From Asterias rubens (Eukaryota > Echinodermata > Asteroidea > Forcipulatida > Asteriidae): a stretch of DNA of 64,000 bases. Positions 26,101 through 35,551 of this stretch are shown here, one piece after another (the first letter of the stretch is position 1; each line of letters begins with the position of its first letter). The notes under the pieces were generated by a model. The model worked only from the letters and a program-made list of their open reading frames with translations. It was not told the DNA's origin and did no database searches. The stretch covers positions 8,370,001 to 8,434,000 of the forward strand of contig NC_047068.1 in assembly GCF_902459465.1 (NCBI RefSeq), in the 5' to 3' direction. The position numbers were made by a program, and so were the translations under genes.

Positions 26101-26701
26101 CCGAAATGCTGTTTGGCCGGGGAAATTGTTTCAGCAAAACGTATATTATTATGACATTTAAAAATGCAAATCAAATGATTTAAAAATAAATGCTGAGGAG
26201 AACTCCAATTACTGGGTCTATATTTCCATTTGGATGATTTTAACATTTTCTGTTTAAAAAAAAAACCCATGATGCTTTCTTCAGCTTAAGTTCTTTCAGG
26301 ACATTCGAGAACCTTTTTTTTCTAGGGAATATACTAATATGGCAATTTAGAAAACTTACAAAGAAAGGTATTAGTCAATATTATTCTCTCAATATGAATT
26401 ACATTGGGTTTTTTAGAACTTAAAATTGGAAGAGGCATGGTGACAACCCGCACTGCCCGTGCACAGTAGTATTTTAGGAATTTAGATAGTAAAACGTTAT
26501 TATTGGAAAAAGTTTCCGTATGGCGCCACCACTTTTTCATTCGATATGAAATAATATAGTATCTAATTTACCTCAATGAGATATCACTTTTTGTAAAAAT
26601 GAGTGAAAAAGTGGTGGCGCCATACGGAAAGTTATCCCCAAACTTACCCGGTAAACATTCTCTGTCATGCGGTGGAACTGTTCACCTGCAGACGCCGTCA
26701 T
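14162..26701 (-). CDS. BAIAP2: BAIAP2/IRSp53-family I-BAR (IMD) protein, first three coding exons, 3' incomplete
   Basis: Three coding exons on the minus strand join in frame: 26648-26701 (18 codons, starts MTASAGEQFHRMTENVYR, donor gtaagt), 25873-25948 (acceptor ccgcag, donor gtatgt) and 14162-14248 (acceptor ctccag, donor gtgagt). Phases are 0, 1 and 1, and the joined 72 residues have no stop. They match the start of the IMD domain of IRSp53/BAIAP2 proteins: an E-x-FHRMTENVY opening, then FNPELRSLITLGRAYEKA, then AKDYYDALMRVGELA. In this family the I-BAR domain forms an antiparallel helical dimer that binds and bends the plasma membrane during filopodium formation; later SH3 parts recruit actin regulators. 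Intron 1 is 0.7 kb and intron 2 is 11.6 kb. The rest of the IMD, the SH3 and the tail were not found and probably lie below position 1. BAIAP2L1 or another IMD paralogue is possible; the family call is firm. Confidence 0.88.
14489..14890 (+). mobile_element. SINE family B, full-length, tRNA-derived
   Basis: The tRNA-like head at 14489-14578 has TGGCCTAGCGGTTAAGAGC (A box) and GGTTCGAATCTCC (B box), with a long variable-arm region as in Leu or Ser tRNAs. A 300-bp body follows (TCCTTCGGATGGGACGTAAA, GCGCCTTGAGTACC) ending in ATTATTATCATC. It lies in intron 2 of the I-BAR gene. Confidence 0.85.
14891..15999. other. Intron sequence with a degenerate ATCAATGA repeat
   Basis: From 14950 to 15130 the motif ATCAATGA recurs irregularly with AAATGAAA and GACTGAA. 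15360-15440 has a weak palindrome around CCATGGAAAT. Nothing else was assigned. Confidence 0.4.
16044..16244. mobile_element. 201-bp palindromic MITE nested in the triplicated repeat
   Basis: The left terminus GGCACTTTTCGTTTTCGACG is mirrored by CGTCGAAAACGAAAAGTCCC on the right, over about 34 bp with one mismatch. TA lies on each side. It interrupts the sequence that units 2 and 3 show as CAGTAAACATGACTGG or CAGTAAACTTATGACTGG. Confidence 0.85.
16389..16846. mobile_element. 458-bp hAT-like MITE with perfect 8-bp target duplication
   Basis: CCTACATC flanks the element exactly at 16381-16388 and 16847-16854. The ends are inverted: CATAGAGCTATATATATTGA on the left and TATATATAACTCTATG on the right, with GACTAGAGCG inside. 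An 8-bp duplication fits hAT or P-type transposases. No transposase frame is present. Confidence 0.88.
17340..17757 (+). mobile_element. LINE-like 3' UTR with (GAATT)n tail
   Basis: The stretch has a T-rich 3' UTR, a (GTTT)n microsatellite at 17484-17513, then ATGGAATAAACGTTTTATTG followed by AATTG repeats. A short tandem tail after AATAAACG is typical of CR1/L2-type retrotransposon 3' ends. No coding part remains. Confidence 0.55.
17758..19570. other. Intron sequence, one partial MITE, otherwise unassigned
   Basis: At 18920-19080 a degraded GGGCCCAATTT-type palindrome occurs (GCTAAGCACAATAAG motifs). 19085-19150 has a weak tRNA-like B box (GGTTCAAGTCC). I saw no exon here that fits the I-BAR gene. 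Confidence 0.4.
19571..19944. mobile_element. MITE family 1 copy with altered central palindrome
   Basis: The ends are TTAAAGGCACTAGACAC and GTGTCCAGTACCTTTAA. The central hairpin is AAAGACTTCAGG paired with CCTGAAGTCTTT, different from the GAGACCTC version of other copies. Confidence 0.88.
20399..20419. repeat. Short interstitial (TTAGGG)n
   Basis: About 3.5 units of the animal telomere repeat occur here in the middle of ordinary sequence. Confidence 0.9.
20478..20578. repeat. 32-bp minisatellite, three units
   Basis: AGGGGTGTGGAA recurs at 20484, 20516 and 20548, each followed by an AGTGGGTGT-like stretch. Confidence 0.85.
20579..21407. other. Unassigned intron sequence
   Basis: A 142-codon plus-strand frame (20554-20982) has no domain I recognise and begins inside the minisatellite, so I treat it as chance. 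The rest shows nothing. Confidence 0.4.
21408..21927. mobile_element. MITE family 1 copy with internal partial duplication
   Basis: The termini are TTAAAGGCAGTGGACAC and GTGTCCACGGCCTTTAA. The left 130 bp (ACTATTGGTAATTGTCAAAG onward) is repeated at about 21552, giving a longer element than other copies. Confidence 0.88.
22050..22130 (-). mobile_element. tRNA-like SINE head
   Basis: On the minus strand a B box (GGTTCGAATCCC) and a rough A box (GGCTAGTGGTAAGAC) stand at tRNA spacing. The tail is not recognisable. Confidence 0.55.
22661..22895 (+). mobile_element. tRNA-derived SINE with (ATT)n tail
   Basis: The head at 22661-22747 has CAGCCGAGTGGTTAAGAGC and GGTTCGAACCCC with a Ser/Leu-type long variable arm. 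The body includes GGGTATAAATGGGTACCTG and CCTTCCGAGCGCCACGGC and ends in TATTATTATTATTG. The body differs from SINE family B at 14489. Confidence 0.85.
22896..24616. other. Unassigned intron sequence
   Basis: AT-rich, with a low-complexity stretch at about 24440-24570. No exon or element was recognised. Confidence 0.4.
24617..25659. mobile_element. TTAA-flanked transposon with fossil THAP domain (copy 2), itself interrupted
   Basis: The ends are AAGTCACCTAGAA (from 24621) and the complement TTCCAGGTGACT (to 25655), with TTAA at 24617-24620 and 25656-25659. Most of the body matches copy 1 at 11582. It keeps more of the THAP domain: the start ATG at 24897, M-S-T-R-C-I-A-A-G-C after removing the insert at 24908-25143, then a shifted CSKHFEPSCFENPEY near 25210 and H-D-A-I-P-T-I-F-P near 25300. 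The central part of the domain is absent and a stop lies before HDAIPTIF, as in copy 1. Confidence 0.82.
24908..25143. mobile_element. GGCCCAATTT palindromic MITE nested in the THAP element
   Basis: The termini are GGGCCCAATTTCATGGCTCT on the left and AGAGCCATAAAATTGGGCCC on the right. CAG lies on both sides (24905-24907 and 25141-25143). Removing 236 bp rejoins the ATG TCA ACC AG and G TGT ATT GCT parts in frame. Related copies are at 30716, 39561, 35303 and, degraded, 18920. Confidence 0.85.
26505..26638. mobile_element. Palindromic MITE family 4 copy next to the I-BAR exon 1 donor
   Basis: The arms CCGTATGGCGCCACCACTTT (left) and AAAGTGGTGGCGCCATACGG (right) pair around an AT-rich centre. 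The family also occurs at 43548-43678 (complete), 27701-27778 (half) and perhaps 31365-31440 (half). The right edge lies 3-4 bp from the splice donor of the I-BAR gene. Confidence 0.88.
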
Positions 26702-27388
26702 CTCACTCAAAACTACCGCTAACTACCCAGGTGAAAACAAGAAGAATGGACCCTATTCACAAACTACGGTCACATACAAGGCACTTGAAATACCCCAATT
26801 GTGTTCGTGCAATGAGTGCGTTCGATATAATAAAAGAGTTTGCACTGGGGCCGGTTGTGCATAATACAACAGTGTGTACATGCGCATCCACATCACACAA
26901 GTCACCGACTGAACGTGCTAGTCTTGAGTCAAGACTGTATTTGTATGTTTTGATACACGATTCGTCTCCTGCACACATTTCACGTAGTTTCTTCTTGTTT
27001 CGAGACCATCATATCCACTTTATTAATGTTTGGCCAGGATTCAGCCTTTTTTCTGTTATCAGGTCTTCAACAAGGCAGTACTGCTTTTTGTCTTGTACAT
27101 TGCGTAAAATCATGCTCCATCCATCCGTAAGCGCCCTCGAGAGGCATAACTAAAAATATTTATATATACAGGTTTGAACTAAGACTAGTTTCAGACGCAC
27201 GTTTGCAGGGCTTGTTTACAAAGAAATACTAAAAGGAAGACACTAGAGAAACGTGGTCTGTGTGATGTATGCTCTCACAAGTGGTTGGCTTTTAGCACAA
27301 CCCAAACAGTCTGGTGCAACGCCTAATAATACTACTTGTAACAATAAAGTAAGTGAATGGGACACCACACACAATTAATTGAAACAAA
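26702..27388. promoter_or_regulatory. Divergent intergenic region between the BAIAP2-like and TFPT-HMG genes
   Basis: The start codons of the minus-strand I-BAR gene (26701) and the plus-strand TFPT-HMG gene (27389) face away from each other with 687 bp between them, so both 5' UTRs and promoters must fit here unless either gene has a far upstream non-coding exon. I see no clear TATA box. An open frame crosses the region on the plus strand but overlaps the I-BAR exon in antisense and has no recognisable domain. Confidence 0.55.
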
Positions 27389-30300
27389 ATGGCAGCTAGC
27401 GGCAGCGGCGTCACTGCCGATAATAATCCCTTTTCCCGTTCGAGGTCGATGGAAAACAATTCAGATGTTAAAAAAGATGAAGATGGTTACCGGAAGAAGT
27501 ATGTATCTCTTAAACACAAATGTGAGAGTATACAGCTGGTGAGTCTCATTTCTTGTTCAATAAATCCCGAGTGAGTGAGCGATGAACTGTATTTACTATT
27601 TAACCCGTTCTGGCTGTGTACTGTATGATGAGTCTCGTTAACCAGTTGAGTTATGGATTTGACTAGTGTAGTTAACTTAGGGCTAGGCACTTCAAATAAC
27701 GGAAAAGTTCCGTATGGCGCCACCACTTTTTCATTAGATATGAAATAATTTAGTATCTAATTTACCTCAATGAGATATGTTAGGTTGACCGGGATTCGAA
27801 CCCACACCCTGCACAACTGCCCTGATGACTTAGCAAACTAGTGTCAAATGCACTACTGGAAGTACTGAGCCAAGAAACTGTGATTTTTATTATTTGATAA
27901 AGCAAGTTAAATAAAGTTAATATTTATTTTTAAAAATGTTTTTTTTGTTATTTATTTGTTGTTATTTTTTAATATTTATATTTATTTAGTTTTTTTAAAA
28001 AAATTTTGGGGGTGGGGGGACTTCAGATCAAATTCACGAAAGTTATTTATTACTATAAATAGTATTAGGCCATGAAAATGAAAATGATAGATTTGCGATT
28101 TTGCGTCCACCGCCCGAAAGCTCTGAAAGCTACCGCCGAAAAATTTCATTATTGTCACAAAAAAAGACTCTGCATCACCAAAATTAATGTTCAAATCATC
28201 GAACAAGGGTAAAAGGTTATATTTACGCATTTTAGCAGTAGTACTATACAATGCAGACATTCCGCCGCGATCGTGATTGCGATTGCGATCGTTTTATTTG
28301 CAGTAAAACACGCATCTGCTGTCGTTCATCTGTCGAGCGCAATCAAAAATGAAAAAAAGCCTCACGTCATTTCAAAAATGCCTGGACGCAAATCTAAAAT
28401 TTTCATTCTCATGGCCTTCTAATTATGTTCCAATGATGAGTAATTCTTTTTACAAATTCAGGTTAATTAAAAAACATAAACAAATTCAGTTCAAAAAGTG
28501 CTGAAATATATATACCTGAATTTCTAAAGAGATACAACACACAAATATTCATATAAACAATGTATTATTATACACAACACACAAAATTCAAGTGTGAAGA
28601 ATCTCATGTTTGTTAATTTTATGCAAAACAATTTTTTGCTAAAGCTGTTGGTGCTGAAAAAGTACAGCATGCTGCATATGTGGTAATTTAAAGATGTTTC
28701 TGTGATGTCTGTATTATTTCTTGTTTTATGAAGGACAATGAGAAGTGCTTAAACAGACTGTATTATGTGAAGAAGGCAGTACGGAAGATGTCTAGAGAGA
28801 GAAGGTATAAGACTGAGTTTTATCTTCCAGTTATCATCATGTGTGACACTAGCTATACATTTTGTTTTTTATTGATAAAAAGTGTACTTTCATCAAATGT
28901 GCTAACCAACAGAATTCTGTGCTTACAGTATCTTTAAAGTGCAGTTGAGTTGACTGCTGAGTTATGTAGCCTGAATACAACAACCTTTACCGAATGGCTG
29001 TCAGATAACCAGACATTCTTCATGTATGTGGGGTGGGCAAGTGGGGAAAAAAACACAATGTGGGTGCTATTAAATAGGGGTTTTGATGTATCAAAGGGGG
29101 AGGGAGGGCAAGGCGTGGCAGGGGCAAGGGTTCTTTGCAAGGGGGCTGTTGCCACCCCTTCCTCTCTCCTGGTTACCCCAATGCCAATGGGTGCATTTTG
29201 TTACATTTGTTAAGAATTTAGTATATGACAATTGTGTCTTGTAGGTTTCTGACGACCAAACTGGACAAGTACGGTGACAACTACAAGAATGCTACTCTTA
29301 CTCTGCCGATTGAGGTACGGTTGTAATGAAACAGTGAAACAGGGAAAAAATCAAACACTTTCGATCTTGGCTGTGCTACGAGGTCATAATAGATTGATGT
29401 GGCTGGCAGCTGAAGCCGCCCTTGCATGCCTGCTTCTCGAACACGTCGTTGTAGCCGCGTCCTTCGCAATTCAGCTCTAGCTGCGAGTAAGGATAATTAG
29501 CTCCCCAAAATTATTATTATTATAAGGCCATCGCAGGTTTGTCCATTGAAAAAAAATAAAGATAGAATAAAAAGGAGTGATAGCCATTTTGAAAGTTTGA
29601 AAATCACTTTTTATTCTACATCATACTCTTACTGTGTGTCAAATTCCATGCTTATATCATCAAAGGCACAATTTCTCCAAATATTTCTCAAATCTTCCCG
29701 ACTACAAGGGAACTGAAACATTTCTCTTGATATTTTACAATATCTCAGGATGACTCCATGCTACAACTCCTAGGTATCAACAGCCCCATAGCACCAAGCT
29801 TCCCGGCGTCCCGTGGACTCGCTGGTCTCGTTACCAAATCGCAACGCAGCAAGTCATCCAGAGGACGCGCTGGACGCGTCGGCCGTGTAGGACGGCCAAG
29901 ATTGATCTCTGAGATGACGTCACACGACAACCGTCCATCGGGTAGAGGTGGCAAGAGGAAGAGAATGCCATCTCAAAATAAGCAGGATAAAGAAAAAGGT
30001 GACTTATAATTTTTTTATTTTATTTATTAATTCTCATGACTTTAAATTTTAACCCTAAAGGACACGTCACACAGGACAAGTTTTTCAGGCAGCTTGGAAG
30101 CAACCACTTGCACTGTTAGCAAAAGGAACACTTCGGCAGTTCAAGAGACAATCTTCTATCCCCAAGAAAATGATGAGTAAACTGAAATGTGAATGGATTT
30201 GCTTATTGGGGATTGCCTGGAGCTTGTTGCCTGTACATTGCCTCATGTGACATGCAGTGTTGTAGATAGACCAATTTAAATTTGGTCCACCAAGGGCGAG

Positions 30301-32395
30301 CGGTTCAACTAAATTATTCATGTTTAGATATGGGGGAAATTTGTGCTGGGCAGCACAGTGTATTTTGCTCAGAGTGCTGGGCGAAATTTGTGAGTTCTGG
30401 GCAGGCCTGCCCGACACCGCCCACCGTGGCTACAAACAGTGTTGACATGGCCTTAAGACAAGCCTGGTCTGTCAGGTTGGGGTAGTGGCATCTGTCCTCT
30501 CCTTCCACCTCTAGGACCCAGGTTCAAATCCCACCTGCAGCACATTGCGGATTGGGTTTTCAGTGAATGCCTGCTGCATGGATTTTCACTGGAATAATTC
30601 TCTGGTGTTACCTCGCACATCTTAAACTAAAACTTCCTTGTCTTCTCTCCATTAGGTTTCTTGGCTAGTGTAGTGATTAAGTTCGCTTTTCTGAGAGTCC
30701 TTGGCCTAACAACAAGGGCCCAATTTCTTAGAGCTGCTTAGCACTAAAATTTGCTAAGCATGAAATTTCTTCCTAAAAACAGGGTTAACAGGGTTACCAA
30801 CCAAATTTCCATTTGTTGCATATTGCTTGTTACTGGTATTCAGCTGTTGTTTGCTTATCCTGAAAGTCACGTGGAATTTTGTTTGGTAATCCTGTTTTTA
30901 TCAAACCAAAAATTTCATGCTAAGCAAGTTCTTGTGCTTAGCAGCTCTATGAAATTGGGCCCAGAATAAATTAAATGAAATAGATAAAGTTGGCGAGCGC
31001 CATAATTTCAGCTTTAACAAGACGATGTTTCTCTCTGCAGATCCACTTGCCCCCAAGAAGCCGGCCAATGCCTTCTTGATGTTCTGTCAGACAGAGAGGC
31101 ATACGATGCAGGGAGAATCATCTTCCAAGGATCCCGAAGGAGGCGACATGAGCCATCAAGAATTGACTCGCCAACTTGCTAAGAGGTGGAACTACCTGGA
31201 AGCAGGCGAGAAAGAGGTGGGCACTTGAAGAATGACTTGAAAAAATTTCTGCTTTGCAAGAATGAGTAGAGAACCAGTAAAAAACATACATTACATAGTA
31301 TTTTGGCTGGAAACCTTTTTTTTCTAAGCAAGATTTTTCTCTGCTTAGCATTTTCGGAAAGAATTCCATATTCTGCGACCACTTTTCACTAATTTTTACA
31401 AAAAGAAATATCTCAATTGAGTAAATAAGATACTCGTTTAAGTTTTTCAAAATTGTCTTTTAGCTTCACAGCTCACTGCAATTTGGCCATGAACTGAGCA
31501 TGTTGGATTGTCCCCCGATATTTAAAATTGCAGTCTTGGTATAAGATAGCCCATTCTGGAAGCGTCACTTCAACCCTTTTTAATTTTCTGCAACAATGTT
31601 TTGAGCCTCAAGTTGGTCACAATTTGATTTAAAAACTCCTCTAGGAGCACAACCCTAAGCCGGACAGCTACTTAAAAGTGAGGGGCTACACTAACCTGAT
31701 TTTCACTATCAACCCAAATCAACTGCCACCAGGGGCAAATGCCTCCTACTCCTGCAGATGAAACAGGGTTACCCTCTTTACATTCCTTGAGGATGTAGGC
31801 ATGGGAATCATCCACTCGGAGCGTGGCTGGTAGAGCAGATTGCACTGCCTTCCCACCTTTTTACAAAGCAATTAAGGTATAGTGCCTTGCTTAAGGACAC
31901 AATTGTCAAGCAAATTAATAAATACTTTGTCATTACTTCTTTATCCAATCACAGACTTACTACACAATGTATGAACGTGACAAGGATAGATACCACAAAG
32001 AAATGAAGGAGTACATTCAGTCCAACAACCTTGATCCACCCATGGTGACGAACCCCACGCCACAACCCCAGACGGACACTGTCACAGCCACCACCAGGAT
32101 CGGATCCGTCATGAACGGCCAAACTATCCCGAAAAAGGAGCCAGTTATTATCAAAAGTGAACCTATACCATTGAGTAGTTATAGATCAACTAGTTATGGC
32201 TCACCGACTTCCACACCGAAAACATTGACAACCACTTCTACCAATTCTGGGATGAACAGAGTCAAGAAACCCGAGGTAGCTGTTCAAGTCAAGAAGGAAG
32301 TGAAGATGGATAGTTTTCCTCCGAAGACAAAACCAATTCTTCAGCTTAAACCTGTCTTAGAAGGCGATGATCCGTATCATTTTGATGACGACTAG
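27389..32395 (+). CDS. TFPT: TFPT (INO80F)-like coiled coil plus HMG-box protein, complete, six exons
   Basis: Six plus-strand exons join in phase: 27389-27538, 28734-28804, 29245-29314, 29749-29998, 31041-31216 and 31955-32395 (stop TAG). All introns have GT-AG ends. The product is 385 residues. Residues about 33-97 (YRKKYVSLKHKCESIQL, NEKCLNRLYYVKKAVRK, RERRFLTTKLDKYGDNY) form a basic coiled coil that resembles TFPT, the INO80F subunit of the INO80 chromatin remodeller. Residues about 140-175 are rich in R, G and K. Residues about 182-260 are an HMG box (PKKPANAFLMFCQTER, then ELTRQLAKRWNYLEAGEKETYYTMYERDKDRYHKEM). The tail is Pro/Ser/Thr-rich with repeated KKE and IKSEP motifs and ends in acidic residues. 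A nuclear, DNA-binding subunit of a remodeller is the likely role. Yeast Nhp10, also an INO80 subunit, combines similar parts. The ATG at 27389 is the first start before a continuous frame. A candidate AATAAA lies at 33280. The TFPT assignment rests on my recall of the family; the HMG box is certain. Confidence 0.88.
27701..27865. mobile_element. Half copy of MITE family 4 followed by a tRNA-like SINE head
   Basis: 27701-27778 matches the left half of the 26505 element. 27780-27865 has, on the minus strand, GGTTCGAATCCCGG (B box) and a rough A box. Both lie in intron 1 of the TFPT-HMG gene. Confidence 0.6.
29338..29530 (-). mobile_element. Dispersed repeat D with (ATT)n edge
   Basis: The reverse complement (CCTTACTCGCAGCTAGAGCT..., AAGCAGGCATGCAAGGGCGG, CAGCCACATCAA) matches 37945-38230 and 39955-40115. 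It lies in intron 3 of the TFPT-HMG gene. Confidence 0.75.
30716..30962. mobile_element. GGCCCAATTT palindromic MITE, full copy
   Basis: The left end GGGCCCAATTTCTTAGAGCT is mirrored by AGCTCTATGAAATTGGGCCC on the right, and TTTGCTAAGCATGAAATT pairs internally. It lies in intron 4 of the TFPT-HMG gene, about 80 bp before exon 5. Confidence 0.88.
31700..31905 (-). repeat. Dispersed repeat E, reversed copy
   Basis: It matches the reverse complement of 2590-2800 (GAGGATGTAGGCATGGG, GGCTGGTAGAGCAGA). It lies in intron 5 of the TFPT-HMG gene, about 50 bp before the last exon. Confidence 0.6.
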
Positions 32396-32426
32396 GCTAA
32401 GAATCAATCTCTTACTACTACTACTA

Positions 32427-32578
<152 letters not shown>

Positions 32579-33279
32579 CTTGTTTCTCTGTAAATCAATG
32601 TGACCAAAGTGAGGCTAGAAGAAAAAGCAATCTGGCACTCTTCGGTGAAATGAGAATTAGAGCCATTTTGCGGTGTGGTATTATTATTTTTTTGGAACCT
32701 GGCTAAGATTGTAGCCAAGGCCTATTAGATAACCACAATATATGAAACAGATATTAACGCAAAATACTTGCCAAATATTGGGTATATTTTACTTGATGGG
32801 TACAGTGACTGAAGGCTCTTTGCAAAAAGTCTTAAGATAAATCTCAGTGCTTTGTGAAATCGACTCCTGGAGTTTGCAGGTTCAAATTTCCAGTAACCTT
32901 TACTGGTAAACTTGCGGTTGCAACCTTGTATAAATACCTTATGGGAGGAATTTCGGCTCTTAACCATTGTTATGGTCTTGATGTTTTGAAAAGTGTACTC
33001 TGTCTGTTTACAAGTAAAACAATTTTAATTGGGCCCAGTGAGAGTTTTGTTTTTTCCAAATATTTTGCTGAAGCACGGCTGGGCCTTTCTGCTGTTAAGA
33101 AATAATTGGTCAATCGGGATACAGAGTCAAAACGGCATCTTTCAAAAGGGAAACCATATTAAATTCTAATTTTTAATACCTTGATATTAGTGTTGTCACT
33201 AAGTGCCTTTTATTGACATTCCGAAAAAATTGTGAAATTAATCCTGCTGAATTGTGAATACATCTGGAATATTTTGTCT

Positions 33280-33285
33280 AATAAA
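33280..33285 (+). terminator. Candidate polyadenylation signal of the TFPT-HMG gene
   Basis: AATAAA lies about 890 bp after the stop in AT-rich sequence and before the next repeat block. It is the best-placed candidate; use is not shown. Confidence 0.4.
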
Positions 33286-33540
33286 TTTTGAATTATTTAA
33301 CTCTCAGAACAGCCGCTTGTGTAACCTTTTTTGCATCCTCCTTCCTTTCGCTGTGAACTTTGAATTGGTTACTTATCAATGGGCAATATTTTTCTTGAAC
33401 GCATTTGCTTGATAATTTCGAAGCAACTAACAAGTGTCCATCAGCTGGGGTCAGATTTATTGTTGACACAAATAAAGCAACAAGGATCCCAATTTTATGG
33501 GTACGTTGAAACGATGGCATGTCCACCTTTAGAAACCCCT

Positions 33541-33911
33541 TTAAGCCATTATACACTTTCGGTACAGAAAACAAATAAAAATTCACAGATTTACAAATAA
33601 TTTACAGGGTTTACAGAAGGTAATGGTGAAAGACTTCTTTTAAAAATATTGTTTCATGAAATGCTTTACTTTTTGAGAAAACATTAAAACAATATCAATT
33701 CTCGTTAGCGAGAATTACAGATTTATTTGAAACACGTCATGACACGGCGAAACGCGCGGAAACAAGAGTGGGTTTTCCCAATATTTTCTCCCGATTCCGA
33801 TGACCCATTGAGCCTAAATTTTCCCAGGTTTGTTATTTTATGTATAAGTTGTGATACACGAAGTGTGGGACTTGGACAATACTGTTCACCGAAAGTGTAT
33901 AATGGCTTTAA
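33541..33911. mobile_element. MITE family 2 copy, inverted
   Basis: TTAAGCCATTATACACTTTC on the left and GAAAGTGTATAATGGCTTTAA-like sequence on the right are the family ends. The body is the reverse of the copy at 60568. It splits the dispersed repeat also seen at 3440 and 10490. Confidence 0.85.
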
Positions 33912-35302
33912 AGAGCTTCCGTGAGCAGTATCTTTTGCACTGGATAAGTAGATCAAAGAGCAGGATGTATTTATGTGGAAATAAAAAACAGTTTATTTTC
34001 TTCACCAGACATTTACATATATAAAAAATTAAAATAAAAACAATTTACAATTATGATGGTTTTCAAAGGTTTTAATTACAGATCTTGCTTCCCAAAGTCA
34101 GACGAAACAGATTATAGTTACCCATATTAAAACATAATTTTATAAGCTATTTTATTTTTTTTAATTTTTTATTTAACATATTCTATATATTGATAAATGT
34201 TATTTATGTATACATACACATTCTCTATTCTCTAAAAATTCATATTATGTTGGTTGTGTCTGTGCAAAAACGTTTTATCTCCTAAAAAAACGCTTTCATT
34301 AGGGGAAAGTTTGAAATTGTCAAAAGTTGTATCTTGCAAAAGAAAGCATGGATGAAGTATACGTCGAGATACGTTTTTGCATGGATCATTTTCCAGCAAG
34401 ATGCAACGTTTTTGCACCATACACAACAATTTCTCCTTTAAAAAGGTTCATTTCATTTATACATATATTGCATTATAGGTGTCGCATTTTAATTTTATGA
34501 CACATTTTACTGGAGGCTGCCGCTTGACTCTGTACAGGAGTAAGGCAGATACAGATAAAGCCTCAAATCCTGCAAGAACACACAACGATCTCACAATCAC
34601 ATGGTGGCATTTATGGATGATGTCCGGAGAATAAAGAATAGAGCATAGGCCTCCCGCAGTTAGAACTGCCCCATCCATAAAAGAAAAACCCAATTGTGTT
34701 TATGATCTGTTTCCTTCACTCTACTTACTGCAGTTTGTCAACAACAAAAAAAGAGAGAAAGTGCCAGTTACATCAATTTTTTTACCGTGTTTGTTCGATT
34801 TTCAATGGCACAGTCGAGAAACAATGCTGTGGTGCCTTCTGCAAAGTTCCAATACAAATTTACATTTTCCTCATTAGAATTGCCCCTTACCAGTGGAAAA
34901 TTGCTGCGCCCCTTCCAGATCATAGTTCAAGGCCTAGTATGAAAATATTAAGACAACTAGCAACGAGTTCCAATAAGAACCACAACAATGAGTGACATTT
35001 GACCATGTTTCTTCTTATGATCGTAAAGAAACAGTCCATACAAAAAGCACCAGTAGTAGTGTGTCAAATTCACCCACTATCGACATGTTTTGAAACCCCA
35101 GTCAGTGATTGTTGGATTTTGGTGTACTGTAAACCAAGAACAGACAGGCCTGGAATTTCATCTTTGAGAGGACCAATGCCACTTTCATTTTGCTAGAGGC
35201 ACTTCCATCGGAAAGTCTTCAAAGTCCATTGCTTCCATGCAGTTCCATGCCTGGAACCTTCCGAGTCATTCAAAAGGCCCTGGGCAGTATGTATTTTGTT
35301 CT
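33912..35302. other. Region between the TFPT-HMG and HAGH 3' ends, unassigned
   Basis: The two genes converge here. 34240-34420 has repeated CGTTTTTGCA/GCAAGATGCAACG-type motifs. No gene was recognised. Confidence 0.4.
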
Positions 35303-35520
35303 GGGCCTAATTTCATGGCTCTGCTTACTGCCAAATTCTGCCCTTGTGATCACCATTCTCAGCACTAACTGTGTAAGCAAAGAATGTCTTGTAACAACGA
35401 GTACGCACAGGCACAAGCAAAAATTCCCGACTAACCCATGAAATACACTTGACATAAAGGCAAACTTCCCTGCTTCAAGTACAGATTCTTTGCTTTTGGT
35501 AAGCACAGCCATGGAATTTG
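35303..35520. mobile_element. GGCCCAATTT palindromic MITE, diverged copy
   Basis: The left end GGGCCTAATTTCATGGCTCT and inner TGCTTACTGCCAAATTC match the 24908 copy. The right end (GTAAGCACAGCCATGGAATT) is degraded. It ends 32 bp beyond the HAGH stop, so it probably lies in the 3' UTR. Confidence 0.75.
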
Positions 35521-35551
35521 AACTTGAAAGAGGCAAATGTCCTAGTATGGA

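Noticed and set aside
26599-27153. 184-codon plus-strand frame
   Set aside because: It runs antisense through the I-BAR first exon and starts in a MITE arm.
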